Assembly: GCF_030160715.1 (NCBI RefSeq)
Contig: NZ_BSOW01000015.1
Coordinates: 124,001 to 188,000, forward strand
Length of the DNA stretch: 64,000 nt
Direction: 5' to 3'
DNA from: Bradyrhizobium iriomotense
GTDB taxonomy: Bacteria > Pseudomonadota > Alphaproteobacteria > Rhizobiales > Xanthobacteraceae
The notes beneath the pieces were generated by a model, which was given only the letters and a program-made list of their open reading frames with translations, made no database searches and was not told the origin of the DNA. Made by a program: the position numbers and the translations under genes. Positions 41,752 through 51,000 of the stretch are shown here, piece after piece (the first letter of the stretch is position 1; the number at the start of each line of letters is the position of its first letter).

Positions 41752-44205
41752 ATGGTCGCGCTGCGCTCCTTCCGTCACTCTGGCCCGTCCTTCGCCGATC
41801 TCGTGCCGTATGCCGGGCTCGTCGCGAACGGGATCGTCCTGTTGAAGGACGGCTCGCTGATGGCGGGCTGGTATTTTGCCGGGCCGGACTCGGAAAGCTC
41901 AACGGACGCCGAACGCAACGAGGTCTCGCGCCAGATCAACACCATCCTGGCGCGCCTTGGCTCAGGCTGGATGATCCAGGTCGAGGCGGTGCGGGTCCCG
42001 ACCACGGATTATCCGGCGCGGCAGGACTGCCACTTTCCCGATCCGGTGACGCGCGCGATCGACGACGAACGCCGCAGCCGGTTCGAGCAGGAGAGGGGAC
42101 ATTTCGAGAGCCGGCACGCGATCATCCTGTCGTGGCGGCCGCCCGAGCGGCGGCGCGCGGGTCTCGCACGCTACATCTATTCCGATACAGAGAGCCGATC
42201 GGCCTCCTATGCTGATACGGCGATCGAGAGCTTCCGCACTTCGATGCGCGAAGTCGAGCAATATCTCGCGAGCGTCCTGTCGATCCGTCGCATGGAAACG
42301 CGTGAGGTCGAGGAGCGCGATGGCACGCGCACGGCGCGCTACGATGAACTGTTTCAGTTCATCCGTTTCTGCATCACCGGCGAGAATCATCCGATCCGCT
42401 TGCCGGATATTCCGATGTATCTCGACTGGCTGGCTACGGCCGAGCTCCAGCACGGCCTGTCGCCGACGGTCGAGAACCGCTTTCTCGGCGTGGTCGCGAT
42501 CGACGGTTTTCCGGCCGAGAGCTGGCCGGGAATCCTCAATTCCCTCGATCTGATGCCGCTGACCTATCGCTGGTCGTCGCGCTTCATGTTCCTCGACGAC
42601 CAGGACGCGCGGCAGAAGCTCGAGCGCACCCGCAAGAAGTGGCAGCAGAAGGTCCGCCCCTTCATCGACCAGCTCTTCCAGACGCAAAGCCGCTCGATCG
42701 ATCAGGATGCGGCCGTCATGGTGGCCGAGACCGAGGATGCGATCGCGGAAGCCTCCTCACAACTCGTCGCCTATGGCTATTACACGCCGGTCATCGTGCT
42801 GTTCGACGAGAGCAGCGCGCGCCTGCAGGAGAAGGCCGAGGCGGTCCGTCGCCTGATCCAGGCCGAAGGTTTTGGCGCGCGCATCGAAACGCTGAACGCG
42901 ACGGAAGCCTTCCTCGGCAGCCTGCCAGGCAATTGGTACGCCAACATCCGTGAGCCGCTCATCAACACGCGTAATCTCGCCGACCTGATCCCGCTCAATT
43001 CGGTGTGGTCGGGCAATCCGACCGCGCCATGCCCGTTCTATCCCTCGGGCTCGCCTCCCTTGATGCAGGTCGCGTCCGGCTCCACACCCTTCCGGCTGAA
43101 CCTGCATGTCGACGACGTCGGTCATACGTTGGTGTTCGGGCCGACAGGCTCCGGCAAGTCAACGCTGCTCGCGCTGATCGCAGCGCAGTTCCGCCGTTAT
43201 GCCGGCGCGCAGATCTTCGCCTTCGACAAGGGGCGCTCGATGCTGCCGCTGACACTGGCCGCCGGCGGCGACCATTACGAGATCGGCGGCGATGACGCGG
43301 ACGGTGCGGCAGCGCTCGCGTTTTGTCCCTTATCAGACTTGTCGACGGACACCGATCGCGCCTGGGCGGCGGAATGGGTGGAGACGCTCGTCGCCGTGCA
43401 AGGCGTCTTGATCACACCCGATCATCGCAACGCCATCTCGCGGCAGATCGGCCTGATGGCCGAGGCGCGCGGACGATCGCTGTCGGATTTCGTGTCGGGC
43501 GTGCAGATGCGCGAGATCAAGGACGCGCTGCATCACTACACCGTCGACGGCCCCATGGGCCAACTGCTCGATGCCGAGAGGGATGGCTTGCAACTCGGGT
43601 CCTTTCAGACGTTCGAGATCGAGCAGCTGATGAATATGGGCGAGCGCAACCTCGTGCCGGTCCTGACCTACCTGTTCCGTCGCATCGAAAAAAGGCTGTC
43701 TGGCGCGCCAAGTCTGATCATTCTCGACGAGGCCTGGCTGATGCTCGGCCATCCGGTCTTCCGCGACAAGATCCGCGAATGGCTGAAGGTGCTGCGCAAG
43801 GCCAATTGCGCGGTGCTGCTCGCCACGCAGTCAATCTCGGATGCCGAGCGCTCCGGCATCATCGATGTGCTGAAGGAAAGTTGTCCGACAAAGATCTGCC
43901 TGCCGAATGGCGCCGCGCGCGAGCCCGGTACACGCGAGTTCTACGAGCGTATCGGCTTCAACGAACGGCAGATCGAGATCGTGGCAACCGCGGCCCCCAA
44001 GCGCGAATACTACGTCGCGTCGCCCAAAGGCCGCCGTCTCTTCAACATGGCGCTCGGCCCTGTCGCACTCTCGTTCGTCGGCGCGTCCGGCAAGGACGAC
44101 CTGAAGCGCATCCTGGCGCTGAAGAAGACCGGGGCCAATTGGCCCGTTTACTGGCTCATCGAAAGGGGGATCGGCCATGCCGACACGCTTCTCGCCGATT
44201 CGTAA
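41752..44205 (+). CDS. trbE: TrbE, VirB4-like conjugation ATPase
   Basis: The 817-residue protein begins with the family opening (VPYAGLVANGIVLLKDGSLM). It has Walker A VFGPTGSGKSTLLAL near residue 462, Walker B SLIILDEAWLML near 654, and the later LATQSISDAERSG block. It is the largest motor ATPase of the mating-pair apparatus, associated with the inner membrane. Length and all motifs are normal. The 3' end overlaps trbJ by 29 bp. Confidence 0.96.
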   Translation: MVALRSFRHSGPSFADLVPYAGLVANGIVLLKDGSLMAGWYFAGPDSESSTDAERNEVSRQINTILARLGSGWMIQVEAVRVPTTDYPARQDCHFPDPVTRAIDDERRSRFEQERGHFESRHAIILSWRPPERRRAGLARYIYSDTESRSASYADTAIESFRTSMREVEQYLASVLSIRRMETREVEERDGTRTARYDELFQFIRFCITGENHPIRLPDIPMYLDWLATAELQHGLSPTVENRFLGVVAIDGFPAESWPGILNSLDLMPLTYRWSSRFMFLDDQDARQKLERTRKKWQQKVRPFIDQLFQTQSRSIDQDAAVMVAETEDAIAEASSQLVAYGYYTPVIVLFDESSARLQEKAEAVRRLIQAEGFGARIETLNATEAFLGSLPGNWYANIREPLINTRNLADLIPLNSVWSGNPTAPCPFYPSGSPPLMQVASGSTPFRLNLHVDDVGHTLVFGPTGSGKSTLLALIAAQFRRYAGAQIFAFDKGRSMLPLTLAAGGDHYEIGGDDADGAAALAFCPLSDLSTDTDRAWAAEWVETLVAVQGVLITPDHRNAISRQIGLMAEARGRSLSDFVSGVQMREIKDALHHYTVDGPMGQLLDAERDGLQLGSFQTFEIEQLMNMGERNLVPVLTYLFRRIEKRLSGAPSLIILDEAWLMLGHPVFRDKIREWLKVLRKANCAVLLATQSISDAERSGIIDVLKESCPTKICLPNGAAREPGTREFYERIGFNERQIEIVATAAPKREYYVASPKGRRLFNMALGPVALSFVGASGKDDLKRILALKKTGANWPVYWLIERGIGHADTLLADS

Positions 44206-44974
44206 CGCGCTCTTCGTCGCCATCATCATCGGGCTGCCGGCCTCCGGTCCGGCGTTCGCCGGCGCCGCGGCCGGCGGCGCTACAGAGTTCACGCAGCTTC
44301 TTAATAACGGACAGTTGATCCAGCTCGCTGGTCAATCCGCTCAACAGATCAACAATCAGATCACGCAGATTTCGCAGCTCGCCCAGCAGATTCAGAACCA
44401 GCTGAGGATCTACGAGAACATGCTGCAGAACACGGCGCAGTTGCCGTCGCATATTTGGGGGAAGGTCGAGAGCGATCTCAAGCAGCTGCAGAACATCGTC
44501 AATCAGGGCCAGGGCATGGCCTTCTCGATGGGCAATATCGACGACGTGCTCAAGCAGCGTTTCCAGAGCTATGCGCAGTTCAAGACCAATCTGCCAAACG
44601 GCACGAGCTTCGCGTCGACCTATCAGACGTGGTCGACGACCAACCGCGACACGATCTCGAGCACGCTACAGGCGGCGGGTCTTACCTCGCAGCAGTTCGC
44701 GACCGAGAACTCGACGATGACGCAACTCAAGACGGCCTCCGAGAGCGCCGACGGCCAGATGAAAGCACTGCAGGTCGGCCATGAGATCGCAGCGCAGGAA
44801 GTTGCCCAGATGCAGAAGCTGCGCGGTCTGATCGCGCAGCAGACCACGATGATGGCGACCTGGTTCCAGTCCTCGCAGGCGAGCAAGGATCTGTCGCAGG
44901 CGCGCCGGGAGCAGTTCTTCAACGCGACCTCGCCCGCGACCTCCGGCGGTCAGACCATGGAGCCGCGCTGGTGA
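44177..44974 (+). CDS. trbJ: TrbJ, VirB5-like conjugal transfer protein
   Basis: The 265-residue exported protein has a signal peptide ending in ...PAFAGAA. A long amphipathic coil rich in Gln/Asn follows (LAGQSAQQINNQITQISQLA, QQIQNQLRIYENM), as in TrbJ/VirB5 minor pilus-tip or entry-exclusion proteins. It ends GGQTMEPRW, closely resembling the end of the next protein TrbK (GGEQMKPRW). The stop overlaps trbK (44971-44974). Confidence 0.93.
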   Translation: MPTRFSPIRNALFVAIIIGLPASGPAFAGAAAGGATEFTQLLNNGQLIQLAGQSAQQINNQITQISQLAQQIQNQLRIYENMLQNTAQLPSHIWGKVESDLKQLQNIVNQGQGMAFSMGNIDDVLKQRFQSYAQFKTNLPNGTSFASTYQTWSTTNRDTISSTLQAAGLTSQQFATENSTMTQLKTASESADGQMKALQVGHEIAAQEVAQMQKLRGLIAQQTTMMATWFQSSQASKDLSQARREQFFNATSPATSGGQTMEPRW

Positions 44975-45156
44975 GAGTGTCGATCATCATCGTCGTCGTC
45001 ATCGTGATCGGCGCCGGCGCTGCAGGGGCCTGGCTCGCTTTCGCGCAGCGCACGCCGGTGTCGGGACAAGGGACTGCGTCGCGGGCCAGCGACTTCTTCA
45101 AACCTCCGCAGGACTACAAGACGTCCGGCGGTGAGCAGATGAAACCGCGTTGGTAG
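44971..45156 (+). CDS. trbK: TrbK, entry-exclusion lipoprotein-like protein
   Basis: The 61-residue protein (start GTG at 44971, overlapping trbJ) has one hydrophobic N-terminal helix VSIIIVVVIVIGAGAAGAWL. A short periplasmic tail ends with FFKPPQDYKTSGGEQMKPRW. Position between trbJ and trbL and the 'F...GG.xM.PRW' tail identify the alphaproteobacterial TrbK, which blocks redundant transfer between donors. No lipobox cysteine is present. Confidence 0.85.
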   Translation: MRVSIIIVVVIVIGAGAAGAWLAFAQRTPVSGQGTASRASDFFKPPQDYKTSGGEQMKPRW

Positions 45157-45171
45157 AAGAAGGGGCAGGGG

Positions 45172-46332
45172 GTGCGTCGAATTAAACCGGAGCTCGTTCT
45201 GATCATAGCGATCGGCATCGTCGTTGCTGCGCATCCCGCATTGGCGCAGCAGGACGGCAGCGTTCTCACGACGCTGGAAAATTCGGTGACGACGGCCGCC
45301 AAGGGCTGGCAGACGACCGTGATGCAGGCGGCCAAGTCGTTGTTCTGGATCCTTGCGGGCATCGAGGTCGGGCTTGCCGCGGTCTGGCTCGCCATTCAGA
45401 CCGCGACGCTTGACGCCTGGTTCGCTGAGATGGTGCGGCGGATCATGTTCATCGGCTTCTTTGCCTTCGTGCTCGACCAGGGACCGAACTTCGCAAAAGC
45501 GGTCGTAGACAGTCTCTATCAGATCGGTGCCGGCGGCGGCTCGGCGTCGCCGGCGGACGTGTTCAACGCGGGTCTCAAGGTCGCCTCCGCGATGTCGCAG
45601 AACGCGCAGTTCGGCCTCTTCCAAGACAATGCGCTCGCGATTGCCTCCGTGTTCGCCATGGTGATCGTGGTGATCGCCTTCTCGCTGGTCGCGGCGATCT
45701 TCGTGGCTGTCATGGTCGAGATGTATGTCGGGCTGCTCGCCGGCATGATCATGCTCGGCCTCGGCGGCTCGTCCTTCACCAAGGATTTTGCCGTCCGCTA
45801 CCTGGTCTACGCCTTCTCGGTCGGCATGAAGCTGATGGCGCTGGTGATGATCGCCAAGATCGGTTCCGACGCCTTGCTGAACCTCGCCAACCAGACGGGC
45901 ACCGGCAACGACGCCTTTGTTGGGACGCTGGCGATCGGTGGCATCTCTGTCGTCGTCTTCATTATCTCGATGTACGTGCCCAGTATCGTACAAGGTGTCG
46001 TGCAGGGCGTGTCTGTCGGCAGCGGCATGGAAGTGGTGAAGCACGCGGGACAGGCAGCGAGCTTCGCCGCCGGCGGCGGTACGCTTGCCATGGGAGGCGC
46101 AAGGGCAGGGGCGGCCGGGTTCAGTGCTGCGCGTGCCGACGGCGCCTCGTTTGGCGCGGCCGCGCTCAAGGCGATGACGCAAGGCATCGGCACGGCGGGC
46201 GGCGCGCTCGCCTCCGCCGCGCGCGATCAGGCGATCGGCGCGCCGGGATCGTTCGGTACCTCAACGCTTGGCCTTGCCAACGCCAAGCTCGATCAGCGGG
46301 TCGCCCAGAACAAATCGACCGGAAAGACTTGA
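45172..46332 (+). CDS. trbL: TrbL, VirB6-like channel protein
   Basis: The 386-residue protein starts at GTG 45172. A signal peptide ends ...AHPALAQQ. Then come about six membrane helices (SLFWILAGIEVGLAAVWLAI, FAMVIVVIAFSLVAAIFVAV and others) and a Gly/Ala-rich cytoplasmic tail. This is the TrbL/VirB6 polytopic inner-membrane channel component. It follows trbK by 15 bp. Confidence 0.94.
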   Translation: MRRIKPELVLIIAIGIVVAAHPALAQQDGSVLTTLENSVTTAAKGWQTTVMQAAKSLFWILAGIEVGLAAVWLAIQTATLDAWFAEMVRRIMFIGFFAFVLDQGPNFAKAVVDSLYQIGAGGGSASPADVFNAGLKVASAMSQNAQFGLFQDNALAIASVFAMVIVVIAFSLVAAIFVAVMVEMYVGLLAGMIMLGLGGSSFTKDFAVRYLVYAFSVGMKLMALVMIAKIGSDALLNLANQTGTGNDAFVGTLAIGGISVVVFIISMYVPSIVQGVVQGVSVGSGMEVVKHAGQAASFAAGGGTLAMGGARAGAAGFSAARADGASFGAAALKAMTQGIGTAGGALASAARDQAIGAPGSFGTSTLGLANAKLDQRVAQNKSTGKT

Positions 46333-46357
46333 GCCGATTCAACCCGACAGATGAAGA

Positions 46358-47038
46358 ATGGAAAGCCTTTCTCGAATGCCCGCGCGCAATCCGCCCGATA
46401 ATCCCTATCTCGCCGCGCGTCAGGAATGGAACGAGCGCTACGGCTCCTATGTGAAGGCGGCCGCGACCTGGCGCACCATCGGCATCGTCGCCATGGTGAT
46501 GGCGGTGATCGGCTTCGCCTATGCGCTGTTCCAGAGTACGCAGGTCAAGCTCGTCCCTTACATCGTCGAGGTAGACAAGCTTGGGACCGCAGCGAGCGCC
46601 GGCTATCCGCAGCAGATTGAATATGCGGATCCGCGGGTGGTGCGCGCGACGCTCGGCAGCTTCGTGTCGAACTTCCGATCGGTGACACCAGATGCGGTCG
46701 TCCAGAAGCAATATATCGATCGCACCTACGCAATGCTGCGCACCTCCGACCCCGCCACGCAAAAGATCAATGACTGGTTCCGGAGCACTTCGCCGTTCGA
46801 GAAGGCGAAGACGGCGACGGTCGCCGTCGAGGTCAACAACATCGTCGCTCTGTCCAACCAGTCCTATCAGATCGACTGGACCGAATTCGAACGGGACAGG
46901 AAGGGAAAGGAAACCGGCGAGCACCGCTATCGCGGCATCGCCACCGTCACGCTGACTCCACCCCAGGACGAGCAGACCATCCGGCTCAATCCGATCGGCC
47001 TTTATCTCCGTGATTTCGACTGGACGGCGCAACTATGA
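46358..47038 (+). CDS. trbF: TrbF, VirB8-like inner-membrane scaffold
   Basis: This 226-residue protein has the conserved opening NPPDNPYLAARQEWNERYGS and one membrane helix (IVAMVMAVIGFAYALFQSTQ). A periplasmic NTF2-like domain follows (PRVVRATLGSFVSNFRSVTP, IDWTEFERDRKG, NPIGLYLRDFDW). It nucleates assembly of the TrbG-TrbI core. Its stop overlaps the trbG start (ATGA at 47035-47038). Confidence 0.95.
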   Translation: MESLSRMPARNPPDNPYLAARQEWNERYGSYVKAAATWRTIGIVAMVMAVIGFAYALFQSTQVKLVPYIVEVDKLGTAASAGYPQQIEYADPRVVRATLGSFVSNFRSVTPDAVVQKQYIDRTYAMLRTSDPATQKINDWFRSTSPFEKAKTATVAVEVNNIVALSNQSYQIDWTEFERDRKGKETGEHRYRGIATVTLTPPQDEQTIRLNPIGLYLRDFDWTAQL

Positions 47039-47892
47039 AAGGGGAGGGGACGCCGATGCACCCAAGCACGATCAGACTTCCTGCATGCACTGTTCTCGCG
47101 GCATCCGCCTTCTTGCTGCTTGCCGATGTCAGCGCACACGCGCAGGCGATGACCGCCAAGGAGCGAAAGGGCACGAACATCTCGAGCCAATGGCGCGGAT
47201 CGACCGGCCTTGTGACGCGTGGAACGGATGGCAAGGTTGTCTTTCTGTTCGGCGAGGTCCAGCCCTCCGTCGTCTGCTCGCCGCTTGAGGTCTGCGACAT
47301 CGAGCTGGAGGCCGGCGAGGTCGTGCGCGATGTGCTGGTTGGCGACACCGTGCGCTGGAAGGTCGAACCGGCGACGTCGGGAGTGGTCGGCGGACAAGCC
47401 ATCCACCTGATTGTCAAACCGGCGGAGCCAGGGCTCGTCACCTCGATGGTGGTGACGACCTCGCGGCGGACCTATCACATCCAGCTCAAGTCGAACCCGA
47501 CCCAATACATGGCGCGCGTCGGCTTTGAATATCCGGAGGATGTCGGCAGCCGGCTCGCGGACGTCAACGCGCGTATTGGCACTGAGGCGATTCCAGGCGC
47601 CGGCGTTCCCGCCGAGCAGTTGAGCTTCGCCTACAGCGTGAGCGGCAGCGCGTCCTGGCGGCCGACCCGCGTCTACAGCGACGGCGTGAAGACCTACATC
47701 CAGTTTCCGTCAACGCTGTCGGGCCAGGATGCACCGGTCCTGTTCGTCGTGTCGGGCGGTCAGAACCGCATCGTCAACTACCGCCTGAAGGGCGACATGA
47801 TGGTGGTCGACTATCAGATTGACACCGCCATTCTGGTCTCCGGCGTTGGCTTTTGGAACCAGGACAAGGTGACGATCCGGAGGGGAGGCTGA
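47035..47892 (+). CDS. trbG: TrbG, VirB9-like core complex protein
   Basis: The 285-residue periplasmic protein has a signal peptide (VLAASAFLLLADVSAHAQA). VirB9/TrbG beta-sandwich motifs are VFLFGEVQPSVVCSPLEVCD, IHLIVKPAEPGLVTSMVVTT and the C-terminal TYIQFPSTLSGQDAPVLFVV. It forms the outer-membrane core with TrbH and TrbI. The start overlaps trbF; an alternative ATG at 47056 would also keep the signal peptide. Confidence 0.95.
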   Translation: MKGEGTPMHPSTIRLPACTVLAASAFLLLADVSAHAQAMTAKERKGTNISSQWRGSTGLVTRGTDGKVVFLFGEVQPSVVCSPLEVCDIELEAGEVVRDVLVGDTVRWKVEPATSGVVGGQAIHLIVKPAEPGLVTSMVVTTSRRTYHIQLKSNPTQYMARVGFEYPEDVGSRLADVNARIGTEAIPGAGVPAEQLSFAYSVSGSASWRPTRVYSDGVKTYIQFPSTLSGQDAPVLFVVSGGQNRIVNYRLKGDMMVVDYQIDTAILVSGVGFWNQDKVTIRRGG

Positions 47893-47894
47893 TC

Positions 47895-48347
47895 ATGCGG
47901 CAAGTCTCCTCGATGCCTTGGCTCGCTCTTCTCTCCCTGCTTGGGCTGCCGCTCGCCGGCTGCGCGTCGTTCGGCGTCGGCACCCTGGTGGCGAGCTCGG
48001 CGCCAGCGGATCTATCCGGTCCCGCCGCATCTGCTATCGCCGGCGACCTGGTGACGAAACTCGCCGAGCAGGTCGGGCCCGGCTCTGGCACGATTATCCT
48101 GAAGCCCGACGGCACGCCCTTCGGCCAGGCGCTGGAGATGTCGCTCAAGAGCTGGGGGTATGCGGTTGCGACCGATCAGAAGACCAAGGGCGAGAAAACC
48201 ATCCCGCTCGCCTATGTGATCGAGTCCTACAACGGTCAGGTCCTGGCACGCTTGTCGACGGGCAGCGTTGAGCTCGGCCGCGCTTATAGCGCAACCGCCG
48301 CTGGCGCATCGCCGGCCAGTCCGCTCTCGGTCATGCTGCGCGGGTAG
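47895..48347 (+). CDS. trbH: TrbH, VirB7-like outer-membrane lipoprotein
   Basis: The product has 150 residues from ATG 47895, 3 bp after trbG. The signal sequence has a lipobox, LLGLPLAGCASFG, with Cys as the acylated residue. The mature part has a beta-rich domain. It is the lipoprotein that anchors the core complex. Confidence 0.88.
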   Translation: MRQVSSMPWLALLSLLGLPLAGCASFGVGTLVASSAPADLSGPAASAIAGDLVTKLAEQVGPGSGTIILKPDGTPFGQALEMSLKSWGYAVATDQKTKGEKTIPLAYVIESYNGQVLARLSTGSVELGRAYSATAAGASPASPLSVMLRG

Positions 48348-48360
48348 GGGAGGGCCGGTC

Positions 48361-49662
48361 ATGGTGCAATCCCTGAAGCTCGGCGGCAGTCCGGAGGCAG
48401 AGGAGGGCAGAGGAATCCGCCGCCTCAATCGACTGCCCATCGTCGTCGCCATCGTGCTGGTGATCGTGTTTTTCGCCGTCATCTTCTACGGCCTGACGTC
48501 GCGCGGACTGTACTTTCGCCGCGAGGCCGGCATCGATATCGCCTCATCGAACCCGGCGTCTACCTATGCCGATCAACTGAAGAAGGGCGTCGCGAACGGA
48601 ATCATCGGCGACCAGGAGGCCCAGACCTTCCAGCCGACACCCCCGCAGCCGGACACACGAAAGCCGGCAGGAAATCCCTTCTCCGGCCGACAACAGACGG
48701 AGCCCGCCGGCTCGCAACTCGAGTCGGAAGCACTATGGCGGGCGCGCCTCGATCGCGAGGCACATGAACAATATTTGCGCGAGCGGCAACGCCAGCGCAT
48801 GGCCCGCGTGCAGGCGAACGGTGCCGCCTATGACTCTCCGCTCGCGATCAATCTCGGCAAGCTGCAAACATCCAGCGCACCCATGAGCAATGCAGCACCA
48901 TCGAACACGACGACGACACCCAGTTCTGCACGCGGTGCGTCCGACCTTTATGCGGCGGCGCTTCGTGCTGGTTTCGGCACGCAGTACATCGACCCAAATG
49001 GGCAAACGGCGAAAGAGGATTTCTTCAACACGGATCTCAAGAAGCTCGGCTACCTTCAGAGCAAGGTAGTCGCGCCGACATCCGCCTACGAATTGAAACG
49101 CGGCTCCGTCATTCCGGCGACGCTGATCACCGGCATCAATTCCGATCTTCCCGGTCGCATCACCGCCCAGGTCAGCCAGAACGTCTACGACAGCGCCACA
49201 GGCCATCAGCTTCTGATCCCGCAGGGCGCCAAACTCCTGGGACGGTACGATGCCAAGATTTCATTCGGGCAAAGCCGCGTCCTTGTGGTCTGGACCGACA
49301 TCATCTTCCCGAACGGCTCAACCTTGCAGATCGGCGGCATGGCCGGCACGGATGCGGAAGGTTATGGCGGGTTCAATGACCAAGTCGACAATCATTATTT
49401 CCAGGTGTTCGGCTCGGCGATCCTGATTGCCGCGATCGGCGCCGGTATCGATATGTCGATGCCCGCAAGTTCACCTTACGGGTATCAGCAAACGCCGACG
49501 GATGCCGCGCGTAACAGTTTTGCTGAGTCATTCGGCCGCGTCGCCGAGCAGACGATCAGCAAGAACATGAACGTTCAGCCCACCCTCGATATTCGATCAG
49601 GCTACGTCTTCAACGTCCTCGTCGACCAGGACATGGTGTTTCCGGGGGCTTACAGGGGATGA
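48361..49662 (+). CDS. trbI: TrbI, VirB10-like core complex protein
   Basis: The 433-residue product has a cytoplasmic N-terminus and one membrane helix (LPIVVAIVLVIVFFAVIFYG). A Pro/Gln-rich periplasmic linker follows, then the VirB10-type beta-barrel: KRGSVIPATLITGINSDLPG, RITAQVSQNVYDSATGHQLL, IPQGAKLLGRYDAKISFGQS. It ends VLVDQDMVFPGAYRG. It spans the envelope and links the ATPases to the outer pore. It is the last gene of the trb operon; the next reading frame is 379 bp away. Confidence 0.96.
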   Translation: MVQSLKLGGSPEAEEGRGIRRLNRLPIVVAIVLVIVFFAVIFYGLTSRGLYFRREAGIDIASSNPASTYADQLKKGVANGIIGDQEAQTFQPTPPQPDTRKPAGNPFSGRQQTEPAGSQLESEALWRARLDREAHEQYLRERQRQRMARVQANGAAYDSPLAINLGKLQTSSAPMSNAAPSNTTTTPSSARGASDLYAAALRAGFGTQYIDPNGQTAKEDFFNTDLKKLGYLQSKVVAPTSAYELKRGSVIPATLITGINSDLPGRITAQVSQNVYDSATGHQLLIPQGAKLLGRYDAKISFGQSRVLVVWTDIIFPNGSTLQIGGMAGTDAEGYGGFNDQVDNHYFQVFGSAILIAAIGAGIDMSMPASSPYGYQQTPTDAARNSFAESFGRVAEQTISKNMNVQPTLDIRSGYVFNVLVDQDMVFPGAYRG

Positions 49663-50041
49663 AGTGCTTCGGTTTGGTCACGATAGAGTCTCTCGGATAT
49701 GCCGCGTTGTGCTCGAAACAAACGATCCAGTTGGCTGCTGGAGATTGCTTCCCGTTCTCGCAATTGTCGCGCCGCCGCGAAGGGACGAGGCGGTTCAGCA
49801 CCATACGCGAAGATTCCGCCGAGCCCAGCGCCCGATCCCGCCGAACTCGTCGCGCGGATGATCGAAAGACCCATGCCGATAGACAAAGGACGCTCAACGG
49901 CGAAACGCGCCGCAACAACGCGGCAAGGGACGTTCGTTTAGAGCTGCCTGGAAGCAGCCAGCACCAAAGCCCATCCAAGTCCAATCCGGTCATAGACCAG
50001 CATTTGCTCAAGCAGATGCGTTCAGACGAATAGGAGGTCGG
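49663..50041. other. 379-bp interval after trbI
   Basis: No gene is supportable. A minus-strand frame contains SIGMGLSIIRATSS, resembling the last ATP-binding box of histidine kinases (GMGLSI), but the surrounding residues do not fit. No clear terminator with a T-run was found. The stretch ends with a good SD (AGGAGG) for the hydrolase gene at 50042. Confidence 0.45.
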
Positions 50042-50989
50042 ATGCCATACATCGATTCCACTGGCGTGAAGCTTTATTTTGAGGAAACGGGGGAGGGGCA
50101 TCCGATCATTTTCCTGCACGAACTCGGGTTAGATAGCCGCGAATGGGAAGCCCAGGTTCGCTATTTTTCGCGTGCTTTCCGCTGCATCACCTTCAATGCC
50201 CGCGGATATCCGCCCAGCGACGTTCCTGAAGAGCCTAATCTATATGGCTGGCAGCTCGCCGTGGATGACATCGACGCTCTCATGCGTGGCCTCGGCGTCG
50301 AACGCGCACATCTGATCGGATTGAGCATGGGCGGATATGCCGCCCTGCAATTTGGGTTGAGGTATCCGGAGAGAGTAAGCGCGATTGTCGCGGCCGGTGT
50401 GGGAGCTGGATCGGCTCCTTCCCAGCGTGACGCCTGGTTGCGAGAAACCTCCGTGCTCGCGCGGGCCTTCAGCGCGCGCGGGATGGACGCGATGGCTCGG
50501 AAGATGGCGCACGGTCCGACTCGCATTCAGCTTAAATACAAGGACGTCAGGAGTTGGCAAGAGTTCATGGAACGCCTGCGGCATCATTCCCAGCGGGGAA
50601 TATCGAATACGATGGCGCGCTGTCAGGCTTTGCGGCCACCGTTACATGATCTGCGCCATCAGTTCTCAAAGATGCGACTACCGGTATTGCTGGCCTTGGG
50701 GGATGAAGACGCTCCCTGCCTCGAAACGAACCTGATGCTAAAAACAGTGCTTCAAAACGCCGGCCTTTGGATTTGCCCCAATACGGGCCACACCATCAAT
50801 CTGGAAGAGCCGGCAGCGTTCAATGCTCAGGTCGACTGCTTTCTAGCGGCCGTCGAGCGAGGGAGCTGGCGCCGCGGGTATCCGGCGATTGATGACCGAC
50901 CCGACCTGAAAATTGAGATGATGCACGATCGGCGCGCGAACGTCGATGCAGCTGGTGACCGCTTGTCCAACACTCCAACCGCTGCGTAG
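50042..50989 (+). CDS. Alpha/beta hydrolase
   Basis: This 315-residue soluble enzyme (AGGAGG just upstream) opens MPYIDSTGVKLYFEETGEGH, then IIFLHELGLDSREW (oxyanion region). The nucleophile elbow is GLSMGGYAALQ, with Ser about residue 97. The acid is in LALGDEDAPC and the His in CPNTGHTINLEEP. All triad residues are present. The fold is that of carboxylesterases, lactonases and haloperoxidase-like hydrolases. Because it lies between the quorum-linked trb operon and its usual downstream regulator, an acyl-homoserine-lactone or ester substrate is conceivable but unproven. The C-terminal 30 residues extend past the usual end. Confidence 0.88.
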   Translation: MPYIDSTGVKLYFEETGEGHPIIFLHELGLDSREWEAQVRYFSRAFRCITFNARGYPPSDVPEEPNLYGWQLAVDDIDALMRGLGVERAHLIGLSMGGYAALQFGLRYPERVSAIVAAGVGAGSAPSQRDAWLRETSVLARAFSARGMDAMARKMAHGPTRIQLKYKDVRSWQEFMERLRHHSQRGISNTMARCQALRPPLHDLRHQFSKMRLPVLLALGDEDAPCLETNLMLKTVLQNAGLWICPNTGHTINLEEPAAFNAQVDCFLAAVERGSWRRGYPAIDDRPDLKIEMMHDRRANVDAAGDRLSNTPTAA

Positions 50990-51000
50990 CGAGTATTCCC

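Noticed and set aside
49650..49886. Possible histidine kinase relic (SIGMGLSIIRA)
   Set aside because: Only a six-residue likeness to the last ATP-binding box; neighbouring residues do not fit and other boxes are absent.
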